Counted from the stretch's first letter, positions 1 through 9,516 are shown. The stretch is DNA of 64,000 nt from Leptoclinus maculatus (GCA_032191485.1 JAVDOI010000016.1:852581-916580); one strand, 5' to 3'. Notes: a model not told the origin generated them from the sequence alone. Translations and numbers: made by a program.

Positions 1-110
1 ACATTATCCACAAGTGGTCCAGACCTGTCATAGGGGTCGGCGATGTGGTAAAAAATAACATAACACAAGTTTTTTTTCAGGCAGGGTCACAATCCACGAT
101 CTTATCACGA

Positions 111-480
111 ATCTCCTCTGGTTGTATAGAAGTCTATGAGAAAATGACTCTACTTCTCTCTTGATTTATTACCTCAGTAAACATTGTAAACATGAGTTTA
201 TGGTCTCAATCTCTAGTTTCAAGTCTTCTTCAATACAGCATGATGTTCATTTAGTAAATTATGATCCATTTACAGTCAAATAGACCATGTGGGTATGCTT
301 TAGGGCGGGGCTACTGTGATTGACAGGTCGCTACCAGAGACGTATACGGTGTCTGTACGTCACTCCTCTGCATTTCAAATATGGTAATTTTCGTTTATCG
401 GCGACGGCCATAATCCAAGATGGTGACCGTGAAATCGCCGAACTCAAGGCTTCATAACAGCAGTCCACAAACCGATGGGT
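111..480 (-). repeat. Dispersed hAT-like repeat, copy A (truncated)
   Basis: This stretch matches, in reverse orientation, the repeat seen at 8200-8580, 19348-19697, 27340-27813, 38386-38878 and 44969-45155. Shared landmarks are the block around TTTATTACCTCAGTAAACAT, the GC-rich AGGGCGGGGCTAC box and the ACAAACCGATGGGT end. The end that carries GGTTGCCGCCTG in complete copies is missing, so the copy is truncated on its left side. It has no coding capacity. The family is defined by comparison within this window only. Confidence 0.8.
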
Positions 481-1219
481 AGTAACGTTACTACTCCACT
501 GCTAGTTTTAGTCCTCACCTCAGTGAGTCTGTGACTTGACGTAAGTCAGTTTAGGTTATATGGAAATTTTAGCAATGGCAACGGTACAAAAAAAATGTCC
601 GCCGCTCTGACCGTCCTGCTCCATTGATTTGAATGGGAATTTCCATTCTACTCCTTATTCTGTTTCTTTTGATCTGTATAAAGGTAAACATAATACTTTC
701 GCCTTAAACATATTTTGTTTATGCAGTAAACAGTTGCGTACAGTACATGTAAATTAAAGGCTATAAAGATTACATGAAGACGGCCCTGCACACATTCACA
801 AACAACTTAACGTTCCACCATATGGCTGCCAGACTCCAAGCTGCCATCTTATATCTCTAATATGAGGACTAAGCTGCTGATGAACTGCCCAACATGTCAG
901 GATCCCTCCGTGGTTGTATGGATTTCTGGGAACCTGCAGCGTGACCAAGAATAATGATTTTGGATCGCCACTTCAAGCGCAGGATCTGAACAGGTTAGCG
1001 TTGCTTGTAGTTGCACCACCCTGAATTTAACCTCCTCGACCCCCCGCCTTCCCCCCCTGCTTCCATTTCCTCCAGTCGACGTTCGCCTGACCTGCTGGAG
1101 CAAAGACAGCGTGACCAGGAAGAGGCTTAGTTTCACTTACTACCCCTGCCCTTTCCTGGCACTTTTAATAAAGTGACTTTTCGTTGAACCTGAACTCTCC
1201 CTCATTGCGTTCAGGGAGT
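481..1219. other. Non-coding stretch, no gene seen
   Basis: I see no splice-framed exon, RNA gene or clear repeat boundary here. The only longer open frame (minus strand, about 79 codons) has no recognisable domain. If the znf804a model is right, this lies inside its first intron. Confidence 0.5.
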
Positions 1220-1271
1220 TTACCTCCAGCGAGGCCGTAACACAAATACACACTTACGTATAGACGTGTGC

Positions 1272-1487
1272 ACGTACAGTACACGGAGACACACACACAC
1301 ACACATTGTCGGGGCAGATACACCAATCAGCCTATGACTCTGTATCAGAGTCGGACACACATCCACGGGCTTAGTTAGGATTAGACCACACACACAAACA
1401 CACACTCTGCAGATATCCAATCGCATCCACACACACACACACAAACAAGCAGATGCTCGTTTTGCACACACGTCCACTGTCATGCTG

Positions 1488-1490
<3 letters not shown>
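1272..1490. repeat. Short interrupted CA-rich runs
   Basis: Several short (CA)n runs are separated by unique sequence, just before the long CA array that starts at 1491. Open frames over this stretch on either strand are simple-repeat artefacts (Cys-Val or Thr-His runs). Confidence 0.8.

Positions 1491-1572
<82 letters not shown>
1491..1572. repeat. (CA)n microsatellite, about 41 units
   Basis: This is an uninterrupted CA dinucleotide run. It pairs in inverted sense with the (GT)n array that begins 84 bp further on. Confidence 0.97.
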
Positions 1573-1575
<3 letters not shown>

Positions 1576-1653
1576 GCACAGTGTTTCTCATTATCATGCA
1601 TAGTGGTAGTGGTTGCATTGATTTCCACTCTGTCTTAAACTTACCCCACACAG

Positions 1654-1656
<3 letters not shown>

Positions 1657-1749
<93 letters not shown>
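1657..1749. repeat. (GT)n microsatellite, about 46 units
   Basis: This is an uninterrupted GT run. It is the reverse complement of the CA array at 1491-1572, so the two could fold into a long hairpin or cruciform. Confidence 0.97.
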
Positions 1750-1750
<1 letters not shown>

Positions 1751-2960
1751 TCAGCTTGGCAGAGCTTCTCCAAGCTGAGTGAAGATTATGGCTCAGAGAT
1801 TTTTCACTTCTCTTCTTTTATTTTTTCTCCCTCCTTCCCTGCTCTTTCACTCCCCCTCTCACTCTTACTCCCTCGCCTCTTGTCTCTTTATTGCCATTCA
1901 CTCAATCAATCTCTCTTTCCTCCCCAAAAAAAAAAGAAAAGTGCCGCGAAGGAATTTTCTAAGAGGCAACTAGAGGGTCCGAGAGGAAGCGATAGAAACG
2001 GACCGATAGAAAGGGATCGGGATGAATAGATGGAGAGTCCAAGGAGGAGCATGGAGGGGAAAACAGAGGAGGGATGGAGGAAGAAATGTGGATAAAAAAA
2101 GAGTGAAATGCAGGTGGGTAAATAATGAACAGACAGTGAGAGAGACTGAAGGAAAGAAGGATAGACGGAGGTGACAAAATCTGTGACAAGAATCCACCGG
2201 AAAAAGTGAACTGATGAATGAAACCGTTAAAAAGCACACCGACGCCCAGCTTCTCCGACGAGACAATGCAGCAGGAAGCCTCTCCTCCAGTCAGAGGGGT
2301 CGTTCAGCCGAGATCTCTCAAGCATTATAGCGATATTATGGGGTGTCTTAACCGCGGGCATTGCTCCATTCTAATTAACTGCCTCACAGTGTGTATATCG
2401 GGCTCCTCAGACATTTAGTTAATGGTTTGCAGCAAGGCATGAGCAATCCAATACTGCAATTAGAAAGGTTTACTAACTTCTTGCAAGAGATACCTGCAAC
2501 ATAATTACTTAAAGCCTAAACCCATAATGGCAAGACACATTTCTTTTTTTTTAGAGACAGAATTAGTTAATGAGTTTCAGAGTAGAATAAAAGCAGTAAA
2601 TCTGATGAATCATATATTTAAGCATTTGAGTTGTGAATAATAAATGAATTGCAGACAATGTGGTGCAGATTTGCATTTACACACATTGGGCTGGACTGTC
2701 AATCAACAGTGTTTCCCTTAAATACTACCAATGCACAGTTCTGTTGTTGAATTAAAGAGAAACGGCAACTATTCAAATACTTTTTATAGTAGAATTGAAT
2801 CAGTTGTGAATCTGAACCCACTGATTCTCAAAATGTGCACTCAGTCACAGAATGTCTCGCGCAACACTCTCATTATGATCTATGAAGTGAAACTGCATGA
2901 CGTTCACTGTCTAACGCTTCATGTTGACTGTTTAATGCTTCCTCTGAACAGAAACTGTCA
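1750..2960. other. Non-coding stretch, partly pyrimidine- then purine-rich
   Basis: From 1800 to about 1925 the plus strand is CT-rich, and from about 1930 to 2200 it is GA-rich. The rest is unique AT-rich sequence. No exon with credible splice sites and no recognised protein was found. The open frames here are compositional. Confidence 0.5.
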
Positions 2961-2965
2961 CTATT

Positions 2966-3225
2966 AGCCCCGTTAGCCATTAGCTCTGTCAGCTGGTTTA
3001 GCCCCGTTAGCTGTTAGCTCTGTCAGCTGGTTTAGCCTCGTTAGCTGTTAGCTCTGTCAGCTGGTTTAGCCGTGTTAGCATTTAGCTCTGTCAGCTGGTT
3101 TAGCCTCGTTAGCTGTTAGCTCTGTCAGCTGGTTTAGCCTTGTTAGCATTTAGCTCTGTCAGCTGGTTTAGCCTCGTTAGCTGTTAGCTCTGTCAGCTGT
3201 ATTAGCCTTGTTAGCTTCTACAGTG
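2966..3225. repeat. 34-bp minisatellite, about 7.5 copies
   Basis: The tandem unit is 34 bp and has the core TTAGCTCTGTCAGCTGGTTT. Units alternate between a TTAGCTGTTAGC form and a TTAGCATTTAGC form in the middle of the array, which suggests a two-unit duplication step. The unit is rich in AGCT and CAGCTG palindromes. No coding role is visible. Confidence 0.93.
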
Positions 3226-4070
3226 GTATTTGCCCTTTTAGCTCTTCGCTCTGTTAGCTAAAATTATATATATAGATATATATATATATATAGACACACA
3301 CACAGACACACACCCTGTAAACACAAATGCATATATGCACTTTTTACACAGTTATATATATTCTCGACATCTTGAAAAACGTTTACAACCATGTTAAATG
3401 CAGTAATTTTAAAGTGGATGATTATCCCATGAAAGACCAAAACCAGATTGCTTCCAGGCTTTATGTTAAGCTTGATTATCAACTCCCGGGTCCAGCTTCA
3501 GACATGAGCGTGCATCGATCTTCTCATCTATGTCTAGAACTATTGCTTAGAAAATCCCCTCCAGATATGTATTTAAAACACTCTGATTGGAATATTTAAT
3601 TGTGCCTTAGATTCCTTGTTTGTTTGTTTTTTCACAAAAAAATACTCAATTATAATTATCAAAATTACCATGACTCCTTGTCCCTCATTAAAAAAAAATT
3701 AATACATGAATATGCAAATCTCAAGTCTATTTCTCAGTTTAGGTGAACTGACGGTGTCACGTTTTCAAAGCACACCTCATAAAGACGACTTCTGTGACCG
3801 ATGACGTCACACGTGTTTCTCCCGAGGGAGACCGGCAAATAAACAAAAGAAGAAGAATCGTGATTCATCCAATTCACAATTCCCATGTTGCCCACTCCTC
3901 TCCCTCCAGGATCTCTCACAAACTGCGTTTGTTTTTAATGCTTTTCTGGTCTTTTCAGCGCAAGTTGCACTGCGCAGTGCATGTAAACAGTGCAAGCTGC
4001 TGGTTTCCGTCCATGTTTGTTTTGGTACAAGAATACACAGAAATTGGCATTCTCGTGGGATTTGCAGGGT
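3226..4070. other. Non-coding stretch left of the LTR element
   Basis: It includes a short TA-rich run (about 3264-3291) and otherwise unique sequence. An open frame runs from here into the 5' LTR, but it has no recognisable domain and is considered chance. Confidence 0.5.
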
Positions 4071-4075
4071 CGTCT

Positions 4076-4470
4076 TGTCACAGTTTAGGCTTTGCCCCTG
4101 TGTTCCTGTGTCTGTGTGTGTATGTTTCCCCTGATTGCACTCATCCTACTCACCTGCCCAGTCCACCCAGCTGCCTTCTATCTCCTAATCACCCCACACA
4201 TATATACTCCCCTGCTTTCCCTGTGCTGGTTGTGAGATCGTCCTTAATTCGTCCCCCTGTCTGCTCATGGTTTTGTCACTTTGCCTTTTTGTCACTTCGC
4301 CTTTTTGTCACTTTGCCTTTTTGTTAGTTTTTGCTCGCTCCCGGTTGGAGTTGTTTTAAGTTCCTGTTTTTTGACTGCTTGGTGCTCATTAAATAACCTG
4401 GCATTCTACTCAACCTCGTCTCCCGTGTCTGTCTGCACTTGAGTCTCCGATCTGCCCCTCGGACGTGACA
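4076..4470 (+). repeat. 5' LTR of the retrotransposon
   Basis: It is 395 bp long and begins and ends in TG...CA. A TATA-like CATATATACTCC lies near 4199, and an ATTAAA poly(A)-like signal lies near 4389. By eye it differs from the 3' LTR mainly by two indels: an extra GTGTGT-type hexamer near 4115, and absence of an 11-bp segment (CCATGTTTGCT type) present in the 3' copy. Confidence 0.93.
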
Positions 4471-4483
4471 GAACGATCTCACC

Positions 4484-6934
4484 ATGCAAGACTCAGCAGA
4501 CCAGTTTTGGGGAACCCGCTTGGCCAGGGGTGGGCCTCTGAGCGTACAGAAGGCTAACCGCGAGCTAAGCCGCCTTTCCACCCCTAAGAGGACCATGGCA
4601 GACTCTGCAGACCACTGGTTGGTGCACGTTGCACCACACCCGTCTGTCCAGTTTTGGGGAACCCACTTGGCCAGGGGAGGGCCCCTGAGCTTACAGAAGG
4701 CTAACCTCGAGCTAAGCTGCCTTTTCACTCCTAAGAGGCAGAGACGGAGGAAGGGTCAGACTCCCGTTCCCACTGGGCCGCAGCGATCCCCCGTTCCCGC
4801 TGGGCCGCAGCGTTCCCCCGTTCCCGCTGGGCCGCAGCGTTCCCCCTTTCCCGCTGGGCCGCAGCGATCCCCCTTTCCCGCTGGGCCGCAGCGATCCCCC
4901 TTTCCCGCTGGGCCGCAGCGATCCCCCTTTCCCGCTGGGCCGCAGCGATCCCCCGTTCCCGCTGGGCCGCAGCGTTCCCCCGTTCCCGCTGGGCCGCAGC
5001 GTTCCCCCGTTCCCGCTGGGCCGCAGCGTTCCCCCGTTCCCGCTGGGCCGCAGCGTTCCCCCTTTCCCGCTGGGCCGCAGCGTTCCCCCTTTCCCGCTGG
5101 GCCGCAGCGTTCCCCCTTTCCCGCTGGGCCGCAGCGTTCCCCCTTTCCCGCTGGGCCGCAGCGTTCCCCCGTTCCCGCTGGGCCGCAGCGTTCCCCCGTT
5201 CCCGCTGGGCCGCAGCGTTCCCCCGTTCCCGTCTCCACTAGGCCGCAGCCGACTCCAGCTCCCCGTGTCCTGTCGGCGGTCCGGCCGACTCCAGCTCCCC
5301 GTGTCCTGTCGGCGGTCCGGCCGACTCCAGCTCCCCGTGTCCTGTCGGCGGTCCGGCCGACTCCAGCTCCCCGTGTCCTGTCGGCGGTCCGGCCGACTCC
5401 AGCTCCCCGTGTCCTGTCGGCGGTCCGGCCGACTCCAGCTCCCCGTGTCCTGTCGGCGGTCCGGCCGACTCCAGCTCCCCGTGTCCTGTCGGCGGTCCGG
5501 CCGACTCCAGCTGTCTTCTCAGCGCCGCAGCAATCTCCGGTTCCTGCCGCTGCCGCCTCCGTGCCGCAGCGGCCATCGGTTCCTGACCCCCAGCCTCTGG
5601 AGCCCTGTTCCCCGGCTGACCCCCAGCCTCTGGAGCCCTGTTCCCCGGCTGAACCCCAGCCTCTGGAGCCCTGTTCCCCGGCTGACCCCCAGCCTCTGGA
5701 GACCTGTTCCCCGGCTGACCCCCAGCCTCTGGAGACCTGTTCCCCGGCTGACCCCCAGCCTCTGGAGACCTGTTCCCCGGCTGACCCCCAGCCTCTGGAG
5801 ACCTGTTCCCCGGCTGACCCCCAGCCTCTGGAGACCTGTTCCCCGGCTGACCCCCAGCCTCTGGAGACCTGTTCCCCGGCTGACCCCCAGCCTCCCCAGT
5901 CCGGCTCCCCGGCTGACCCCCAGCCTCCCCAGTCCGGCTCCCCGGCTGACCCCCAGCCTCTGGAGACCTGTTCCCCGGCTGACCCCCAGCCTCCCCAGTC
6001 CGGCTCCCCTGAGCCCCAGTCTCCCCAGTCCGGCTCCCCTGAGCCCCAGTCTCCCCAGTCCGGCTCCCCTGAGCCCCAGCCTCCCCAGTCCGGCTCCCCT
6101 GAGCCCCAGCCTCCCCAGTCCGGCTCCCCTGAGCCCCAGTCTCCCCAGTCCGGCTCCCCTGAGCCCCAGTCTCCCCAGTCCGGCTCCCCTGAGCCCCAGT
6201 CTCCCCAGTCCGGCTCCCCTGAGCCCCAGTCTCCCCAGTCCGGCTCCCCTGAGCCCCAGTCTCCCCAGTCCGGCTCCCCTGAGCCCCGGCCCGAGCTGCA
6301 GTGTTCCCAGTCCGACCCACCCGAGATCCTGGGTCCAGAGCCCTTCTGCCCGTCGGGCCGTCCGCCTGAGCTCCTGGGCCCTGAGCAACTCCGCCAGTCA
6401 GGTCGCCCGCCTGAGCTCCTGGGCCCTGAGCAACTCCGCCAGTCAGGTCGCCCGCCTGAGCTCCTGGGCCCTGAGCAACTCCGCCAGTCAGGTCGCCCGC
6501 CTGAGCTCCTGGGCCCTGAGCAACTCCGCCAGTCAGGTCGCCCGCCTGAGCTCCTGGGCCCTGAGCAACTCCGCCAGTCAGGTCGCCCGCCTGAGCTCCT
6601 GGGTCCTGAGCAACTCCGCCAGTCAGGTCGCCCGCCTGAGCTCCTGGGCCCTGAGCAACTCCGCCAGTCAGGTCGCCCACCCGAGGTCCTGCGTCCGGAT
6701 CCCTCCTTCCCGTCCGACCGCCCTCCTGCCCGTCCCCCAGAGCCCTGTGGCAGGTTGGATCCGGCCGTCCCTCCTCCGGACCCCCTCCACCCACCCTATT
6801 CGGTGTTGAGCCGTCCCTCCTCCGGACCCCCTCCACCCACCCTATTCGATGTTGAGCCGTCCCTCCTCCGGACCCCCTCCGCCCGCCCTTTTTTGTGTTT
6901 TCTGGACTTTGGACGTCTAGTATCCGTCCCTTGA
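4484..6934 (+). CDS. Proline-rich tandem-repeat ORF inside the LTR element
   Basis: This is an 816-codon open frame filling almost the whole interior of the LTR element, starting 13 bp after the 5' LTR and ending just before the polypurine tract. I do not recognise a function. The N-terminus (residues 1-95) is a 49-codon duplication with the shared core QFWGT(R/H)LARGGPLS. Five repeat blocks follow: PVPAGPQRS (9 residues, 17 copies), RPTPAPRVLSAV (12 residues, about 7), DPQPLETCSPA (11 residues, about 13), SPEPQSPQSG (10 residues, about 9) and GRPPELLGPEQLRQS (15 residues, 7). No Gag zinc knuckle, protease or polymerase motif is visible. Units are multiples of 3 bp, so frame is kept. However, a 46-bp repeat near the end is read in shifting frames and other frames are also open, so translation is not assured. 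It may derive from a Pro-rich part of a Gypsy-type protein; that is inference. Confidence 0.55.
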   Translation: MQDSADQFWGTRLARGGPLSVQKANRELSRLSTPKRTMADSADHWLVHVAPHPSVQFWGTHLARGGPLSLQKANLELSCLFTPKRQRRRKGQTPVPTGPQRSPVPAGPQRSPVPAGPQRSPFPAGPQRSPFPAGPQRSPFPAGPQRSPFPAGPQRSPVPAGPQRSPVPAGPQRSPVPAGPQRSPVPAGPQRSPFPAGPQRSPFPAGPQRSPFPAGPQRSPFPAGPQRSPVPAGPQRSPVPAGPQRSPVPVSTRPQPTPAPRVLSAVRPTPAPRVLSAVRPTPAPRVLSAVRPTPAPRVLSAVRPTPAPRVLSAVRPTPAPRVLSAVRPTPAPRVLSAVRPTPAVFSAPQQSPVPAAAASVPQRPSVPDPQPLEPCSPADPQPLEPCSPAEPQPLEPCSPADPQPLETCSPADPQPLETCSPADPQPLETCSPADPQPLETCSPADPQPLETCSPADPQPLETCSPADPQPPQSGSPADPQPPQSGSPADPQPLETCSPADPQPPQSGSPEPQSPQSGSPEPQSPQSGSPEPQPPQSGSPEPQPPQSGSPEPQSPQSGSPEPQSPQSGSPEPQSPQSGSPEPQSPQSGSPEPQSPQSGSPEPRPELQCSQSDPPEILGPEPFCPSGRPPELLGPEQLRQSGRPPELLGPEQLRQSGRPPELLGPEQLRQSGRPPELLGPEQLRQSGRPPELLGPEQLRQSGRPPELLGPEQLRQSGRPPELLGPEQLRQSGRPPEVLRPDPSFPSDRPPARPPEPCGRLDPAVPPPDPLHPPYSVLSRPSSGPPPPTLFDVEPSLLRTPSARPFLCFLDFGRLVSVP
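4763..5239 (+). repeat. 27-bp minisatellite block of the LTR element
   Basis: There are about 17 units of the type CCCGCTGGGCCGCAGCGTTC plus CCCCGTT. Variants coding for PVP or PFP are grouped in runs of four (V, F, V, F), giving a higher-order unit of about eight repeats (216 bp). This indicates segmental duplication within the array. Confidence 0.93.
5246..5512 (+). repeat. 36-bp minisatellite block of the LTR element
   Basis: About seven near-perfect 36-bp units contain CGACTCCAGCTCCCCGTGTC and are read as RPTPAPRVLSAV. The units show almost no divergence, which indicates recent expansion or homogenisation. Confidence 0.93.
5583..6005 (+). repeat. 33-bp minisatellite block of the LTR element
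   Basis: About thirteen units contain GACCCCCAGCCTCTGGAG and are read as DPQPLETCSPA. Variant units (PPQSG in place of PLETC) appear at the right side and grade into the next 30-bp block. The 30-bp unit therefore seems to derive from this one by a 3-bp deletion. Confidence 0.9.
6006..6287 (+). repeat. 30-bp minisatellite block of the LTR element
   Basis: About nine units contain CCCAGTCCGGCTCCCCTGAG and are read as SPEPQSPQSG, differing almost only at one position (CAGTCT or CAGCCT). Confidence 0.92.
6357..6675 (+). repeat. 45-bp minisatellite block of the LTR element
   Basis: Seven units contain CTCCTGGGCCCTGAGCAACT and are read as GRPPELLGPEQLRQS. Only single-base variation is seen between units. 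Confidence 0.93.
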
Positions 6935-6945
6935 GGGGGGGGTAC

Positions 6946-7345
6946 TGTCACAGTTTAGGCTTTGCCCCTGTGTTCCTGTGTCTGTATGTTTCCCCTGATT
7001 GCACTCATCCTACTCACCTGCCCAGTCCACCCAGCTGCCTTCTATCTCCTAATCACCCCACACATATATACTCCCCTGCTTTCCCTGTGCTGGTTGTGAG
7101 ATCGTCCTTAATTCGTCCCCCTGTCTGCTCCATGTTTGCTCATGGTTTTGTCACTTTGCCTTTTTGTCACTTCGCCTTTTTGTCACTTTGCCTTTTTGTT
7201 AGTTTTTGCTCGCTCCCGGTTGGAGTTGTTTTAAGTTCCTGTTTTTTGACTGCTTGGTGCTCATTAAATAACCTGGCATTCTACTCAACCTCGTCTCCCG
7301 TGTCTGTCTGCACTTGAGTCTCCGATCTGCCCCTCGGACGTGACA
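6946..7345 (+). repeat. 3' LTR of the retrotransposon
   Basis: It is 400 bp long and near-identical to the 5' LTR apart from the two indels described there. It is preceded by the polypurine tract and followed by the CGTCT target duplication at 7346-7350. Confidence 0.93.
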
Positions 7346-7492
7346 CGTCTTACTCCAGAATGCTGGTTCAGTGTGTTGTCTAGTGTATTATGTATGTATT
7401 AGTGTATCTATGCTGCTTCCTGACTGTCAAAGACCAACAACAAAAAATGCAACTTTGTGGAAAAAAATCTGTGTGTGTTGTTTGTCTAGTCC

Positions 7493-7545
7493 AGGGGTCG
7501 GCAACTTTTTTGATATGAAGTGACATTTTTTTATCTTCTTGTTAA
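7493..7545. mobile_element. hAT transposon end fragment
   Basis: The motif CCAGGGGTCGGCAAC resembles the terminal inverted repeat of vertebrate hAT elements (CAGGGGTCGGCAA type). No matching inverted copy was found to the right, so this is a one-ended remnant. Confidence 0.5.
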
Positions 7546-7825
7546 TTTGTGTGCCATATAAACATTATGACACCTCATCAGAATTTAAATCTTCAACTGA
7601 TCTGTAATATTTCATTCCATCCATATCCGCAAAAGAAAGAATGCAGCAAGTAGAAGCCAATCAGAGGCAGAGTAGGGCAGGTCTTTGTGGAAGGCGGGTC
7701 GGGATAAAAATCAATGAAACTACCGTAAATAATCGGCAGTGCAACTGCCAATGACTGTAAAAGAGGTCATTTGGCAAGTGGATTTCCTAAAAACTCTCTA
7801 TTGCTAGTGTACCACTGGTTAAGCT

Positions 7826-7898
7826 GTCAATCAATCAATCAATCATGTTATTTATAGAGCACCTTTCAAACAAATGCAATTCAAAGTGCTTTACAAAT
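7826..7898 (-). mobile_element. LINE 3'-end fragment (L2-like)
   Basis: A TCAA tetranucleotide tail is followed by TTATTTATAGAGCACCTTTC and CAAAGTGCTTTACAAA. This is the reverse of the 3' terminus typical of fish L2-type LINEs (…AAGCACTTTG…ATTGATTGATTG). No reverse transcriptase coding remains nearby. Confidence 0.55.
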
Positions 7899-8199
7899 GA
7901 TTGACGATACGAAAAGCAAGAAGAGAATAGAATACACTGAATAAATTGATAAAAAAGTGAAATAAAATATGTATAAATACTAAAACCATAGCATGAAAAC
8001 ACATAAAACACTGACTGAGTGAATAATTGTTTTTTTGTTTCTGTTTAAAAATATTTATATTTTCAGCTACTCTCAGATCCTCTAAAAAAAGCTGTTCCAA
8101 CGGCTGAAAGCATATTGACTACTGCGTGCCACCTACCTCTAAACTATCCTCTATAAGTTTCAGCCTCTTGGTGGATTATGTTGCGTGTTTGAACCCAAC

Positions 8200-8580
8200 C
8201 GGTTCTAAAAAGTGAAGCCACTGCAGTAGTGCCTTAAAGCTGCGTTCTCTCTAATGTCCACCAGGGGGCGACTCCTCTGGTTCTATAGAAGTCTATGAGA
8301 AAATGACTCTACTTCTCTCTTGATTTATTACCTCAGTAAACATTGTAAACATGAGTTTATGGTCTCAATCTCTAGTTTCAAGTCTTCTTCAACACAGCAT
8401 GATGTTCATTTAGTAAATTATGGTCCATTTAGAGTCAAATAAAGCAGGGTATGCTTCAGGGCGGGGCTACACGGTGATTGACAGGTCGCTATCAGAGTTG
8501 ATTGCGGCGCCTCTACGTCACTCCTCCCCAGTCCAAATATGGTCACTTCCGCTCGCTGGTTGCAAAAAGCCGTCAGACAG
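8200..8580 (-). repeat. Dispersed hAT-like repeat, copy B
   Basis: This copy is in the same orientation as copy A. It contains TCCACCAGGGGGCGACTCCT, TTTATTACCTCAGTAAACAT and the GGGCGGGGCTAC box, and ends near CCAAATATGGTCACTT. Both outer ends are degraded or truncated. Confidence 0.82.
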
Positions 8581-8599
8581 CAGTGATAGACGGACCAAC

Positions 8600-9140
8600 A
8601 CATTGTTGGTTTTAATCATTTCATGGTATTAAACATCCTTTTAAACATCGAAGTGAAGCTTTGTGCTGCAGGTGTTTTATCACCAACACATTGAGTTTAT
8701 TTACTCACACATCAAATCCCCCAGGCTACTTACTTTTCCTATAACGTGTTGCGCTCCACATGAAGTTGCTCCCAGCATGAGGAAATCACACAGTATAACC
8801 GAGTTGAACTGACAAATGCAAAGTACAACCTTGCTGCACCCGACCTCAATCCCTCTTGTCTCCCGACTGCACCAGCCATAACTAATTTTCTCCCCCCTCT
8901 CACTTAATCCCTATACATCTCCTTTCATTCTCTCGCCCTCTATCATTCATTTCTCCCGTATCTTCCTCCGTGGTCTCACTTTCTCTCCTTTCTTTCTCTC
9001 TCTTTCCCCTCCCATCCGTCTCCCGCCTCTCCGCCTCCCTCTCTACTCCCATTTGTCCGCCGTCTTCATATCTATCTCTCTCTCTGTCAGGGGGAGAGGA
9101 GGCAGAGTATCATTTAGAGAAGATAGCTTTCCCAACACAT
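8600..9140. other. Non-coding stretch with CT-rich part
   Basis: The sequence is unique up to about 8870, then strongly pyrimidine-rich on the plus strand to 9080. No exon was recognised. Confidence 0.5.
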
Positions 9141-9155
9141 GCCGATGCACACACA

Positions 9156-9158
<3 letters not shown>

Positions 9159-9206
<48 letters not shown>
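9159..9206. repeat. (CA)n microsatellite
   Basis: A run of about 24 CA units, preceded by interrupted CA units from about 9147. Confidence 0.96.
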
Positions 9207-9208
<2 letters not shown>

Positions 9209-9516
9209 AAGTTAGCTTCGGCTATCCATTGTTTGGTGTGCAGCTGCTAAACTAGATGTTATAAAGTGCAACTGGTGCTCTGTTTGGGGGAGAGCTGGAG
9301 AAGAGAGAGTAATGGAAAAAGGGGAGTAGGAGGTGGAGAGAGAAAAAATGGGGGAGAGAGGGAGGGACAGTGGAGAGAGAGAGAGAGAGACGAGGCGGGG
9401 GAGATGGAAACAGGAATGAAACACAAGAAAAAGCGAGGCGGAGAAGGGGGGGGGGAAGCAATCCTGTTGGCGCTGATAGATTTCTGGGAGAACAATGTTA
9501 TCTCTGTCTCCCTCTC

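Larger units (their letters stand above)
4071..7350 (+). mobile_element. Non-autonomous LTR retrotransposon with target duplications
   Basis: Two near-identical LTRs (4076-4470 and 6946-7345) flank a 2,475-bp interior. The LTRs begin TGTCACAG and end GACGTGACA. The 5-bp direct repeat CGTCT lies immediately outside both ends (4071-4075 and 7346-7350), so this is a complete single insertion. A G-rich polypurine tract (about 6931-6942) sits just before the 3' LTR, as in retroelements. No protease, reverse transcriptase, RNase H or integrase is encoded, so it must have been mobilised in trans. LTR length, 5-bp duplication and tract suggest a Ty3/Gypsy-type parent, which is inference. The near identity of the LTRs implies a recent insertion. 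It lies antisense to znf804a, probably within its first intron. Confidence 0.93.

Noticed and set aside
1371..1778. Open frames of Cys-Val or Thr-His repeats on both strands
   Set aside because: They are translations of the (CA)n/(GT)n arrays and have no other content. The same applies to frames near 9053-9688, 13302-13589, 15757-15984, 17121-17468, 23475-24113 and 61538-62057.
3794..4327. 177-codon plus-strand frame entering the 5' LTR
   Set aside because: It crosses the insertion boundary at 4076, so it cannot be an ancestral gene. A similar peptide recurs at 6895-7317 only because the LTR is repeated.
4756..5238. Regularly spaced repeats that could look like a CRISPR array
   Set aside because: The units are contiguous tandem repeats without unique spacers and lie inside a eukaryotic LTR element.
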